64,000 nt of DNA from Primula veris (Eukaryota > Streptophyta > Magnoliopsida > Ericales > Primulaceae). Positions 11,946-23,460 of the stretch are shown here, piece after piece. The stretch is from NCBI GenBank assembly GCA_963682055.1, contig OY821747.1, positions 30,998,126 to 31,062,125 of the forward strand, read 5' to 3'. The notes under the pieces were generated by a model. That model searched no databases. It worked only from the letters and a program-made list of their open reading frames with translations, and was not told the origin of the DNA. Position 1 is the stretch's first letter. Every line of letters starts with the position of its first letter. The position numbers were made by a program, and so were the translations under genes.

Positions 11946-12770
11946 GTGATTTTGGATTTTTCTTGGTTTTTTTTTTGCCACTTTTTTGGAGATTTTTCGG
12001 GTTTTCGACTTTTTAAAGTTTTTTTCAGCACTTTTTTTTGTTTTTTCGGCTTCTCGACTTTTGTGAACTTTTTTCATTCTTTTTGTGATTTTGGATATTT
12101 TTACCAATTTTTTGGGTTTTTTCGGTTACCGACTTTTTTAAAAGTTTTTTCAGCATATTTTGGGTTTTTTTGAATTCTCGACTTTTTTGAACTTTTTTCA
12201 TTTTTTTTTGTAATTTTGTAATTTTCTTGTTTTTTTTTGTTTTTTACCATATTTTTGAGCTTTTTTCGGGTTCTCGACTTTTCTGAACTTTATTTTTGTG
12301 AATTTGGATTTTTCTTAGTTTTTTTTTATTTTTTGCCACTTTTTTGGAGTTTTTTCGGGTTCCCGACTTTTTAAATGTTTTTTCAGCACTTTTTTGGTTT
12401 TTTCGGGTTCTCGATTTTTGTGAACTTTTTTCATTCTTTCTGTGATTTTGGATTTTTCTTTGTTTTTTTTTTACCTTTTTTAACAATTTTTTGGGCTTTT
12501 TCGGGTTCCCGACTTTTTAAAAGATTTTCCAGCCTTTTTTGGGTTTTTTCGGATTCTCGACTTTTTGAACTTTTTTCATTTTTTTAGTGAATTTTGATTT
12601 TTATTGGTTTTTTTATTCTTTAACATTTTTTTGGATTTTTTTGAGTTCCCGACTTTTTTAAAGGTTTTTCCAGCATTTTTTGAGTTTTTTCGGCATCTCG
12701 ACTTTTTTGAATTTTTTTTAATTTTTTGTTGTAATTTTATTTTTTTCGGTTTAGAAATCATTTTAACATT
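11945..12770. repeat. T-rich ~145-bp tandem repeat
   Basis: Follows the minisatellite directly. Units are built from T runs broken by 'TTTTTTCGGGTTCCCGACTTTTTAAAAG', 'TTTTTTCAGCACTTTTTTGG' and 'TTCTCGACTTTTTTGAACTTTTTTCATT'. The CGGGTTCCCGAC landmark recurs at about 12356, 12502 and 12643 (about 141-146 bp apart); earlier units are less regular. A diverged relative is at 33880-34180. Frames through it are low-complexity Lys/Asn- or Phe-rich and not credible proteins. Confidence 0.85.
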
Positions 12771-14089
12771 AAATGAGGTAATATTTTGTGAGAAAAAAAT
12801 GATGATTTAGAAAGAGAGAGGAGAAAGAGAAATTTTTTGGTAGGTGATGATAAATATATATATTTTTTCTATTTTGGGTCAATTGTATGTTTTGAGAATA
12901 ATTTGTTTGGATTGTATGTTTTGGTAATATTTCATAACACATTGTATGTTTTGGGAATTGACCCATTTTTTTATTTATGTTGTGAGTCTTATTAATAAGT
13001 GACACGGAAATACGTTAAGAGACCACTAACCATTTTTATATAATATAATCTAGTATTACATATGTTATGAAAGTCCAATAATATACTATAACAATTTCGA
13101 TAATTTTAAACAAGTTATTATTCGAACTAATGTAAAGTTTGGTAGTTTACTATTATTTTAACGGCGGAGGGAACACTTCATTTTTTTTCAAATTTTGTAC
13201 TTTTGTTTGTGGGACTCGCAACCATATCCTTGTTTTCATACTTCATTGTTTTTTTTTAAAACCCTCTACTCTCCTTTACATGAGTCTGGATCATCTTTCT
13301 CCTGTTTCATGTTTACGTGTTTTGTTGCTTATTTTTGTTTAAATCTTAAAGTTTTTCTACTTATTTCACACTTTAATAAAGTTTTATAATATATACTATA
13401 TCAATTTCATAATATTTGGACATAATAATATGATATTCCTCTAAATGATTTTTTAAAATTTCAGTAATTAAAATATACAAGTTTGTTGATTCATTCCAAA
13501 TTAAATTATATATGACTTTTCTCTTAAAAATAATTATTGAATTTTATTAATATATGTATAGTAGTAATTATAGAAAAAAATTCAATATTTTATAACAAAT
13601 ATTTTGAGTTAAAATCGTAAAAGGGCAGAAAATGGGAGAAATAGTAAGTAACATATGAATTGGACTCCTTTTTCGTGCTACATGTCTTTTTTTTCAAACT
13701 TTCATAGTTCATATCACGTTTTTCAACTTTATACACCTACCCGATTAAAGTTTAAACTTATTAGTCACAAACACACTTTACCACCATTCTCACAAGCTAA
13801 ATATAGATACGATTGTACATATAAACGTTCAAATATAAATAAATGAAAGATTTAATTGGCGGTCACATCCATTGGTTTTTTTAAAAAAAATTAATTTTCA
13901 CTTGAACTAATTCGGCTGAAATTTCAATTGATTAAGATATAAACTCATATGTGCAAAATGACCCCACAAATCGATACAAAATCCATAAAAATAACTAGAG
14001 TTATTTGAATTTAAAAAGTGTGTCACCAAATTACCCACAAGTATTTTAGAGTCAAAATAGCAACATAATATATGTCAGCTTCTCACTTT
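12771..14089. other. Non-coding AT-rich region
   Basis: At 12880-12960 there are three 'GTATGTTTTGRGAAT/GGTAAT' motifs, the reverse complement of those at 3226-3310. The remainder is AT-rich with no recognisable gene or element. Confidence 0.4.
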
Positions 14090-15689
14090 TTTTTTTGTAT
14101 TGTGTTACCCATTCAAACATGCAATGTAGAAAGAACAAAGTCATGCAATTCTTATACTAGCTCAAAATGGATAATAGCCACTTATATGTAATGTTATTTG
14201 TATATAAAATGTAAAAGAACTTAGGATAGTTCACACAAACATGACAACATTGTATATGGAATATGTCCAAGTTAGGTTGTTGATTTTTATTTGGTTGCTG
14301 CTATGTTTTACACATGAAATATTGGAGTAAATTAAATCTTATTTTTAATCAAAACAGAATGATAATAAGCTATTGTTGAGTAGAACCCGATTGAGCCATC
14401 CATTTTAATTAATATCAAACCTGTCAGCCAAAAAATATTATCAATGCGCAAACCCTCGATGACCGATAAAATTATTATATCTAGTCAATGAGCATGTGAG
14501 CCCAACACTCTGTACCAAAAATCCTTCTATTTTACCATTGTCATCCCGCCTTATTTCAATCTAGACGAAACGTCATAAATTTTTCCAAATTATATTTTTA
14601 ATCAATATGTTGATTGTTGGATCCATGCTCACGATCACCATCATATTCCAACAAATGCAACTAATTCAATTTCTGCAACGTCTCATATTTGGAGATTGAA
14701 GACAAGTAATGAACAAGATAGTGAGCACGTGCAAAATGAAAATTCATGTCCATTCCTAACCAAAATAATAAAAATCAAACATGATGAAATTTGAGACCGT
14801 GCCACTTTTGCAGTCTTATTTTTTGGTAATCAAAGTATGTTTTTTGGGGAGCAATTTTAATATTTTATAAATTGAAGTAAAACGATTACATGAAATTGGA
14901 AGAGAAGCATTAAAAACCACATCCATAAACCTAACTAACCAAAAGTGTCAAACGTGTGCTGTTTGTCGATGCAGACTTTCTCATGTTTAGTCAGCTTGTC
15001 CGATGTAGCTTTAAGGGCAGATTGTCCACTGTAAAAACTCCGCTCATCAAACCGAATAGTGGAGAAAACCAGTCAGATCTACACAGGCATGTTTCTCTCC
15101 TATTTATTTTTGAAAGAAAAATATTAACTTATATGATAATCAAATTTGACATATATGACACGTTTGATATATCTACCTCACATACTACAAGTATGTTTAC
15201 AAGCATTTAAATAACTTTCAAATGTTTGTTACATTCCCTTGTAATTTTTTTCATGGTAAATTATTTTAAAGTTTAAGCCATAACATGACTTATATAACAT
15301 TTTCACATTTTAACATGATCATTGTCTCTCTATATCGAGCTCAAAATACTTGTGTTCAATGAACTTTTTTTCGTTTGTTGAATTTTGTAACAAAATTTTC
15401 AGCCAATTACTAATTAGGTAATTCATATGATCAAATGTCAGGCTGGGTTTTTTCCCGAATTTAAAAACAGGGAAGCCTGGAAGGGAATTAATGATATGAA
15501 AAAAGAAAAACAGAAAACTGCAGAATTATTCACTATCCATTAACTTTGGTAAGACATGTTCCATAAAAGCCATTGTGATCGATTGTTATTAATAGAGTAC
15601 CAAATTAAAAAAAATAGTAACAACAACGTACTAGCTAAAGAGCCTAATAATTGAAAATAGCTTGTGCGTGCTATCACAAACATGTTGCC

Positions 15690-15830
15690 CAACAAAGCTA
15701 TTGAACGGGGCGAGAGCCACGAGACTTTCCAATTTCACAAAAATGCACATTGTTTTCGTTGAAATTGTTGCAAAAGAAACATTTTTTTGCCAATCCACAT
15801 TTGTTGAGTCTGCAAATGATACTTACAAGG
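15690..15830 (-). pseudogene. HOS15-like WD40 fragment, copy A, downstream exon
   Basis: Minus-strand remnant parallel to 22915-23062. A frame gives NVHFCEIGKSR, like the 'VCKIGESRPVKTF' strand of plant HOS15 WD40 proteins, and the adjacent segment encodes a VDWQKNVSFAT-like stretch (family form VDWRNNVSFATSS). Stops and frameshifts interrupt it. HOS15 is a TBL1-type co-repressor subunit acting with histone deacetylases in cold response (known of the family). Only a relic here. Confidence 0.6.
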
Positions 15831-16016
15831 TATACTTCCAAAAGAAAGAGAAATGCTAATAAGTGTACAAATTGGCGTGCTTATAAACTTTCCATATATA
15901 TATATATATGCACACATACGAGGGTTTATCTTTAATTTAATTAGCACCTTCATTAAACTTAATCTGTTCTCCAAATCTCATGAGTCTTCACATCCAAACA
16001 ATAGCTATCTTAGAGC

Positions 16017-16249
16017 ATCCCTCTGTCCCATATTATAAGTCATATACGAAATCATGCGTAACTTTGATCGATAAATAACTCGTATTAAAATTGTCGAAAT
16101 AATATTTTTTTTAATTCTATTATATAGTTTAACATTTGAACTATGTAGAATTTTTTTGAAATTTTTCGTTTCGACAATTTAGTACATGTTCAAACCCAGT
16201 CAAATTTTCACGTAATTTCGCATATGACTTGTAAACTAGGACGGAAGTG
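16017..16249. mobile_element. Stowaway-like MITE, copy 1
   Basis: Inverted-repeat element of ~230 bp lacking coding capacity. The left end reads CTCTGTCCCA...AAGTCATATACGAAAT, the right end ATTTCGCATATGACTT...GGACGGAAG, an inverted pair. Its interior has the 'AATTGTCGAAAT...TTTCGACAATT' palindrome shared with copies at 60770, 63536 and 63798. It lies inside duplication copy A and is absent at the matching place in copy B. Confidence 0.7.
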
Positions 16250-16874
16250 TTGCGATGTCATCATTTATATATGTTTAAAGTGACACATGTACCTATAAAG
16301 TTTAAGACTTATATTAGTTTAACTTTAATACATTATCTATTCTTTAATTAAAAAAACAATAATTCAATTGATACTGAACTTTTTGGACGAACAATCAATC
16401 AGAAAGAAAGGAAAATACACTAAAAATAAGGAAAAACAATCCAATAATAATATGCCCGGTGAAGGAAATTATGTCCACAAATATGAATGGAGAATTAAAA
16501 AATAAAAAATAAAAAAAATCTACTAAAAATATGCCCAGAAATATGAAGTATATATATTACGTCCAAAATATTAATAGAGAACAAGGAAAAAAAACAAAAA
16601 AACAATCTACTAAAATATGCACACAGATGCGAAGGAGAGAAAATACTCAAATAGTAACATATATGCGAGAAGAGAGTATATGTTACGTTCAGAATAAGTA
16701 AGTGGCTAATTTTGGGGAATGAACGGTTAATTAAGAGGGTCGATCAAATATTTTGTCATGTCATCAATTAAAAACATTGTTATTTTTAATAATTTTTTAA
16801 AATTTTATAAAGATAAAATATAATTTAACACAACTAATAGAGATAAAAAACTATATTGTTAATTAATAATTTTA

Positions 16875-17035
16875 GTTGACAGGACTCTTATCGAAACTTG
16901 CGGTAAGTATATATATCCGCCCTTCTTTTCACACTTTTAAAGAGAATATGAGACCTCTATGCCTGCTCTTCAGTTCACCAGCCAGTGAAAGATAATGATT
17001 GTTCTTTAATGTATCTTAGTCTTGTCAATTTATTA
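16875..17035 (-). pseudogene. HOS15-like WD40 fragment, copy A, upstream exon
   Basis: Matches 23130-23340, where the reading frame is better kept (a blade ending in VWDVKTE). Here indels break the frame. On the minus strand it lies upstream of the fragment at 15690-15830, the correct gene order. Confidence 0.6.
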
Positions 17036-17077
17036 AATTATGGAACTTGTTTTCTATGTAGTCATCCTTTTAATGGG

Positions 17078-18022
17078 CGTATATAAAACAAACATATTTT
17101 TGATCGACTTATTGTTCAATAAATTATTTCCCTTTAAGAAGACCATACAATTAGTCTCTTATACACTATATTGTAAAACTAAAATCCTTTAACAGGAAAA
17201 AGATTGGTATTAGAATGTTTAAGAAGGAATGATCAAAGCTGCTTTCGAAAACGCATAAGCCACATACGACAATATTTTAATACATAGTTTCGTTACTTGC
17301 AGTGGCACTTGGGAGTTACGCATATGACATAGTTCTTGAGGTTGAGAACTTGAGATATTATCAAATTAGATGCACCAGTATCGAAATTGCACAGAAGACC
17401 ACATCCTCTCAAATTTCCCTGGAAGTAAAGACCAATTTTTTCGGTTATAATTCCATAAATGAAGTTGTCATTTTTGGTGTTTGAGTTATATAATTTTGGT
17501 ACCGGTGTGTCTTTTTAGAACCTCTATTTTAAGTTCGTCACTTGTTCAAGTTGAGAACGTATATTATGTGTGAAAAGAAGGAAAAAGAAAATACTGTAGG
17601 GTGCCATTTTTTCTTTGTTGTGATTCTTTACGCAATCGAATAGTTCCTAGGGTCGGATCACTTGCTATGTCTCTTTCTGATAAGTTTTTCTGTTTGAAGA
17701 TGCATATACCAAGTCTTATTGACTTTAGATCCTAAGTTTTATTTTGTGCTTTACTATTAATTTCTTAGAAAATTGGTACTTTATGGATTGTTTCTTTATG
17801 AGTTGGCTCAACAGAAAACCCCGAAAGAAAGACATTGAATTCCACCATATTTATTTAAACGTGAGCAAACACTCATATGAGTCTTCGCCCCTGCATATGC
17901 ACATTATTTACAGGTGAAGGGGCCGAACCTCATAGCTTTCAAAATCTGTGTTACAAAAAGCCGTTTAAACGTGAGTTAACTTTACATAAGAGCAAAAAGC
18001 TAGGTTTATACTTTATATATAT
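17078..18022. other. Insert present in duplication copy A only
   Basis: About 950 bp lying between sequences contiguous in copy B ('...cttttaatgg' | 'tgagctagaaacaaat', cf. 23375-23400). It could be an inserted element (an ATGG occurs at both junctions) or a deletion from copy B. A 60-codon plus frame at 17302 matches no family I know. No terminal inverted repeats recognised. Confidence 0.5.
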
Positions 18023-18201
18023 GGTGAGCTAGAAACAAATAATTTTATAGTCTGCAAAAAATAGTCAGTATCAACAACATTGGCAAGAGCAAACACTGAC
18101 TCGGGTAGTTCTTGAAAATCCTACGAAAAGGAATGAGACTACAATCTTGATAATTCGAATAAAAAAGAGGTACTTATACTAAGCAGCACCCACTTCCCAA
18201 G

Positions 18202-18925
18202 ATGGCGATGGCGATGGCGACACCAAGTCAGCAGTTGTATATCTATGAGCGACAGACGTCATAACCGCCGGAAGTATTGTCACTCGAAGATCATGACCGC
18301 TGCTGCTTAGATTGTCAAGCCAGTTACACTCGAGCTTGGAGGGAAAGGCCCCCATTGTAGTGGTATTTGATGACGTCGGCTTGATGAAGCTGTTGAATGG
18401 GTTACTTTTGGCTGCTTCTGGACCAATGGTCAGATATGTAGAGCTACCTCTCCCCTTTTAGTGCATGAAAGCATTGCAGCGGAATTTTCGGATAAGCCGG
18501 TTAAATGGATCAATACTATCAAATTTTAGACCCCATTGAAGAAGTGATTTTGTTGAACCAGACATTATATCCAATGTCACAACCCCCATGCGAATTTCGA
18601 ATGAGACATATTTGGACCTGTTCTCCGTGTTAAAGCATTTAGCTCCCAATAGTAAGCCATTCATATCTAAAATAACACTCGTTATGAGCTAAATACTGTT
18701 GTCATATCCAAAGATTAGAAGAGGTGTGAGCGGTTAACAAAGGCTCTTCAGGCAGGTATTGTATGGGTCAACTGCTCTCAGCCAAGCTCCATGGAGAGGC
18801 AACAAACACAGTGGTTTTGGTCGTGAATTAGGAGAATGGGGGCTTGGGGATTACTAAGCAGGTCACATCAACATACATGTCTGACGAACCACGGGGTTGG
18901 TACAAGTCGCCTTCTAAGCTTGAAC
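18202..18925 (+). pseudogene. ALDH10 (aminoaldehyde/betaine aldehyde dehydrogenase) pseudogene, copy A
   Basis: Starts with ATG and MAMAMATPSQQLYI, like the ALDH10 N-terminus (MAIPMPSRQLFIDGEW), then jumps to the middle of the protein ([24 protein letters not shown] in one frame) and on to the end ([19 protein letters not shown]). Several frameshifts and stops are present and the N-terminal third is largely deleted. The terminal Ser-Lys-Leu (18913-18921) is the peroxisomal signal of plant ALDH10, but a stop no longer follows it. Coding parts normally in many exons lie side by side, which suggests a processed (reverse-transcribed) origin; that is inference. Confidence 0.8.
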
Positions 18926-19169
18926 ATATTGAAGAAGAATACCAAGAAATACCCAATTTACTACATCAATAGAAGACTCAAAGATCTATAGAGATTGAAG
19001 AAGGTGAAGGTCAAATACATTATCAATGGGTCAAATGCATTGGCTCTCTCAATGCATGTAATATTGTTTGTAATGTTGCCTGTTTCCATCAAGTATTTCT
19101 GTTAATGTTGGTTTTCCTTTAAATAAGATGCATAATAACAATAGTGGAAGCAGAAATCTAGTTGAAAAG

Positions 19170-19235
19170 GCACCAACTTTCCAATCAAGAATTGTGATAT
19201 CTTTGCTTTTCTTGTTGCTTTTACCCTTTAGCATG
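19170..19235 (-). pseudogene. HOS15-like N-terminal blade fragment
   Basis: Minus frame reads KGKSNKKSKDITILDW, close to the HOS15 segment 'HTKGKTNEKSKDVTTLDW' just before its first WD40 blade. It is only about 20 codons and is followed by unrelated sequence. A third HOS15-derived piece beside the duplicated block. Confidence 0.6.
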
Positions 19236-19237
19236 CT

Positions 19238-20490
19238 TCAACACCACCACATTAGGAGGTATGTGCTGCATAGCATACTCATTGGAATGTCGAGTATGAG
19301 AAAGAATATTTTACTTTGCATTAGTGTTGTGGCGAGACCAAGCTTTGCAACATAATGAATTGCCCTAAGGTTAGTGAGAGTACCAGATAAATTACTAATT
19401 TTGGGATTTCTAAAAGCACCCATAGCTGGATTGTAAAGAACCAAACCTCGTGTAGAGTTAAACAGGATTTCACCAGTCGTGGAAATACAAAATACGGGGA
19501 GAAAGTATATATCTGGTTCGCTATTATCCGGTATAGTGTACAACTTAATCCATGTATCCCAAACTCCGTACACTTTCATAACCCATATATCAGTTTTTTT
19601 GTCCACTGTATCCAAATTGCATAAGACGGAAAGGCATCTTCCTACAACACCCAAATAGATATAAAAAGTATTGCATTCGCCATAGCATGGTTGTGGAATT
19701 TCCCCATAAGTCTCACTCCCTAAATCGAGTGAAACAATAATCGGTGTCGAATCAGTAGCATTCTCACGGTTAACTGCCCTATTGGTTGCGCCATTAACGT
19801 ATTCCCCCATTGTTTGAAAATGATCATCGTATGGGAAATCTCTAATTTTCATCCAGGAGTTTGATTTCATCGAATAAACTCTCACCTCTTTCTTCATTTT
19901 GTAATTCCCATAACCCTCCAAACGAACAACAGGTTCTAGCAACACCACTTTGTAATCGTCATTAAGAAGATCATACCCAAACCCATAAGAAAAACACGTA
20001 TCTGGATTTCTACTTGAACACGGCAACTTCTTTGACAACCTAGTAGAAGGGTTCCATATAAATATCCCAACATGATTTACTGCAATACACACCAACCCAT
20101 TACATGATCCCAGTATCGTAAAACTATAACGACGGTCTGCTAAAGGGAAATCAAGCAAAACAGCATTACTCGTATCATTAATATCAAGCGATAATGACTT
20201 AGCAAGGTAAGAACAATCATGAGTGCTCCAGTGGCTAAGGATGAGTTTGTGACTGGAAAGATTTGGTTTTTGGAGATGGGTTTTGATGAATGTTGGGTTT
20301 GAAATCAAATATAGCCATGATTTGCATACACATTTGAACTTAGTAAGGGATTTGACCGGTAAAAAAGAGAGTATTTCGGGAACAAGATCTTGAGGTACAT
20401 TTGCAAATAAAGATCTTTAACAAAGAATTAGTGGGTTTTGAGGGGGATTATTACTCTTCTTCTTCTTGGTTTTGGACTTTTTTTTTCCAT
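19238..20490 (-). pseudogene. F-box protein with F-box associated (FBA) domain, broken
   Basis: From 20416 down to 19238 one open frame of 392 codons encodes an F-box (VPQDLVPEILSFLPVKSLTK) and then an FBA domain (GSCNGLVCI; IFIWNPSTR; FGYDLLNDDYKVV; VYSMKSNSWMKI). Such proteins are substrate adaptors of SCF ubiquitin ligases. No ATG opens this frame. The likely start (20488-20490) is separated from it by a run of nine A (20478-20486; ten would keep frame) and a TAA at 20417-20419. Near the C-terminus an extra base near 19347 shifts the frame: without it the protein would end YVESLVSPQH then stop (19321-19323), the family's usual ending. Three lesions argue for a pseudogene; a sequencing error at the A run cannot be excluded. 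Confidence 0.85.
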
Positions 20491-21084
20491 AGCAACTAAT
20501 TAATTTACAACTGTAATTAATACTTCTCTTAACCTTATGCAGTATTACCAGGCAATAATAGAACAAACGATATTTACCTTGTTTATGTAGCTATATGGAT
20601 CCTTTGATATCTTTCACGTTAAAAATCTGCTTTCAGAAAGCCGTAGGAAAAAACTTGTTTTTCAAAATATATACGAATGTTTGACAAAAAATTTTAAAAG
20701 CTAACTTTCAACATATTGATTTTTGACATTAGCTAATAACATTTTTCTTTTTCAATCAAAATAACTTAATAAAATATTTTTTTGATAAATTTTCAAAATA
20801 TCATATTTAAACGACCAAGTAACACGTCAAGTATACGAATAAAAATTTAATTGAGATAAAGATCAATATTCATTTAAATTCTTAAAATGATGGTGAGAAA
20901 GTTGTCAAAATTTCCAAAATGTGTGACTTTTTTATTTTAGTTTTTCTATTTATATTACTTCAAAATTTAAATTTTTAAAAGATAAAAAAAATAGTGATAC
21001 CAAATGCATGATAGTACAATTAAGTGCTCTCAACCAAACAAGTATGTGGATTCCAGATTCTACCAACATTATATTTTGGGTAAC
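20491..21084. other. Spacer with interspersed AT-rich repeat
   Basis: Flank of the F-box relic. From 20745 to 21010 lies a diverged copy of the repeat at 545-775. No gene seen. Confidence 0.5.
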
Positions 21085-22914
21085 CTCGTTTACTCATTCA
21101 AACATGCATTTAGAAGGAACAAAGTCATGCAATTCTTTTATGGCTCAAATGGATAATAGCCACCTAAATGTAATGATATTTGTATATAAAATGTAAAAGA
21201 ACGTAGAGTTCACACAAACTTGACAACACTATGTCCAACTAATTTTGTTGATTTTTATTTAGTTACTTAAGTTTACACTTATGAAATATTGGAGTAAATT
21301 AATTGGTATTTTTTTTCAAAATATTATGATAATGTACTCTTGTTGATAGAGATTAAAGTATAAAACACAGCGATCTGTTAGCTGTTAGTTTCTCAAGAAA
21401 AATTTTCAATTGAAGAAAAAGATTACCAGCTTAAATTTCGCTGCACGAGGCGGTATCAATTCAGCACATGCCAGTAAATGTTAAACATGTTATCACCAAT
21501 GTGGAAACTTATTGAACCATCCATTAGGATTAATATCAAGACTATCGAAAAAATATCAGATATAGGCAGAAATTCTGAGATTTTCAATTTCGATGCATGA
21601 GGAGTTTCCCAGTTGTTTATTAATTAGGTGGTTCAAATTCCATGCTCATTCGTCACGTCTTTGTTATCCTATCTAGCATTTGAATATGCTTTTATTGTAG
21701 TGTGTGACAACGTAGTCAGACATGCCATTTAATGTGCTTATTATGCACAATAGGTGGCCGTATCCTACTTTAAGAAGCATGTGAAATATTAGATGGTTGA
21801 AAATTATATCTTTCGAAAATACTCATTGCCTTACAGATGAGTTGCAAAACTAGCTACATAAAAGTTAAAATTGTCGGGTTCAAATTCAGGTTTGACTTCT
21901 CATCGACTACATGGACTAATATAATAATTATACGTAGTCGCCTATGGGCGAGCCCAACACTCTTCATCAAAAACCTTTCTCTTTCATCACTATCATCCCA
22001 TCCCTTCAACCTGAATAGCTAAAAGTCATAAATATTTTTGCAAACTTTTATTTCAAACTATGTTTGATTGTTGGATCCATGCTCACAATTGCTAATAAAA
22101 TCCAACACATAACAACTCTTGTTGTATTTATTTTGCAAAGATCAAACTGCATCATCTCGACATTGAAAATAAGAACTTTATCAATTGTAAATAATATGAT
22201 GGAGATTGGAGACCAGTACTGAACGAGATAGTCTAGAATTAAAGAGGGAGAACATGCAAAGTGCAAAGGGAAAGGGAGGTATTATTGTGTTCATTTGTAA
22301 CATGAGAAACCAAACATGATAAAATTTGTGCTCGTGACACTATCTCGTTTCATTTGTGAAAGGAAACATTGACTTATACAGTAATAAAATTTGACATATA
22401 TGACACGTTTGATAAGTTTAGCCCACATTGTAGAAGTAAGTTACGTAAGTTTACATGAATTTCAAATATGATATATCCCTTTCAATGTTTGTTACATGCG
22501 CTCGTAATTTTCCCCTCGTAAACATAGAATTATTTTAAAGTTTCAAACTTATAGTAGGTGATTTCAATTATGGCTTATAAAAGATTTTGACATTTTAATT
22601 TGCTCAGTTTCTATCAATATCGAGCTCAAAATTCTCGTCTTCAATGAACTTTTTTCATTTGTTGAACTTTGTAACAAAAATTTCACCCAATTACTTTAAT
22701 TTATATGATCAAATACCAAGCTCGCATTTGATGAGTATCTTGAATGTTTAATATGAGCTCAGGGAAGGCATATGAAAAAGGGGGAAATCAGAAAATGGCA
22801 GAAGAATTCATTATCCATCAACTTTGGTTAAAAACTTAAAATTGTGCGGTAAAAGCTACGTGGATTGTTATTAGCATAGTACTAAGATTCGATTAAAAAA
22901 AATAATGCGCTTGT

Positions 22915-23062
22915 CCTGTCACAAACATGATGCCCAACAAAGCTATTGAAAGAGATGACACCCGCGAGAATTTCCATGTTCACAAAAATGCACATTGTAA
23001 TTGTTTAGGTTGTTGCAAAAGAAACATTTTTTTGCCAATCCACATTTGTGAAACTTACAAGG
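22915..23062 (-). pseudogene. HOS15-like WD40 fragment, copy B, downstream exon
   Basis: The minus strand encodes NVDWQKNVSFATT and then, after a frame change, NVHFCEHGNSR, matching consecutive strands of the HOS15 propeller (VDWRNNVSFATSS, VCKIGESRP). Frame changes and stops show decay. Confidence 0.65.
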
Positions 23063-23129
23063 TTTACTTTCAAAGGAAAGAGAGAGGAGTAATCCCTAAT
23101 ATATGAGGAATTCTCTTTAATTTAGCAAT

Positions 23130-23340
23130 TTTCATAAAGCTCCAATTGTTTTCCAAATCTCAGTTTTCACATCCCAGACAATAGCGAATTTATCAAAACT
23201 TCCCGTGAGTATATATTCCCCCTTCTTTTCCCACTTTAAAGGGAATACGAGTCCGTTATGATTGTATACAACACTCTTCATGAGTTCACCAGCCAGTGAA
23301 AGATAATGAATGTTCTTCAAAGTATTTGATCTTGCCATTT
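23130..23340 (-). pseudogene. HOS15-like WD40 fragment, copy B, upstream exon
   Basis: A 68-codon minus frame contains GLVFPLKWEKKGEYILTGSF followed by DKFAIVWDVKTEIWK, one WD40 blade closely matching HOS15 (family form [33 protein letters not shown]). It follows 'NTLKNIHYLSLAGELMKSVV', which is not part of that blade. No complete propeller remains, so this is a relic exon. Confidence 0.75.
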
Positions 23341-23460
23341 ATCAAATTATTGGATCTTGTTTTCTAAGTAGTCATACTTGTAATGGTGAACTAGAAACAA
23401 ATTAAAAGGAGAGTTACTACAACCTCGACTGTCTACATCTAGTTCTTTCTCTTCCCATTA

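Larger units (their letters stand above)
14090..18960. repeat. Segmental duplication, copy A
   Basis: Parallel to 21085-24085 in the same orientation. Matching landmarks: 'cattcaaacatgca...agaacaaagtcatgcaattct' (14112 and 21094), 'aaatttgacatatatgacacgtttgat' (15141 and 22385), 'caaagctattgaa' (15694 and 22938), 'tcaccagccagtgaaagataatga' (16976 and 23284), and the ALDH10 fragment (18290 and 23630). Copy A carries about 950 bp (17078-18022) and other pieces that copy B lacks, plus the ALDH10 C-terminal part. Confidence 0.85.

Noticed and set aside
10517..12173. Plus frames of 91 and 123 codons rich in His, Thr, Tyr or Phe
   Set aside because: They run through the minisatellite and T-rich arrays; the protein repeats mirror the DNA period.
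12244..12761. Lys/Asn-rich minus frames resembling basic nuclear proteins
   Set aside because: Pure reflection of the T-rich tandem repeat, with no conserved domain.
17302..17484. 60-codon plus frame as a small gene
   Set aside because: No recognisable family, lies in the copy A-only insert, and has no splice or promoter support.
20308..20308. Start of the F-box protein at this non-ATG codon
   Set aside because: The same frame continues upstream through a complete F-box to a stop at 20417-20419, so this is not the true start.
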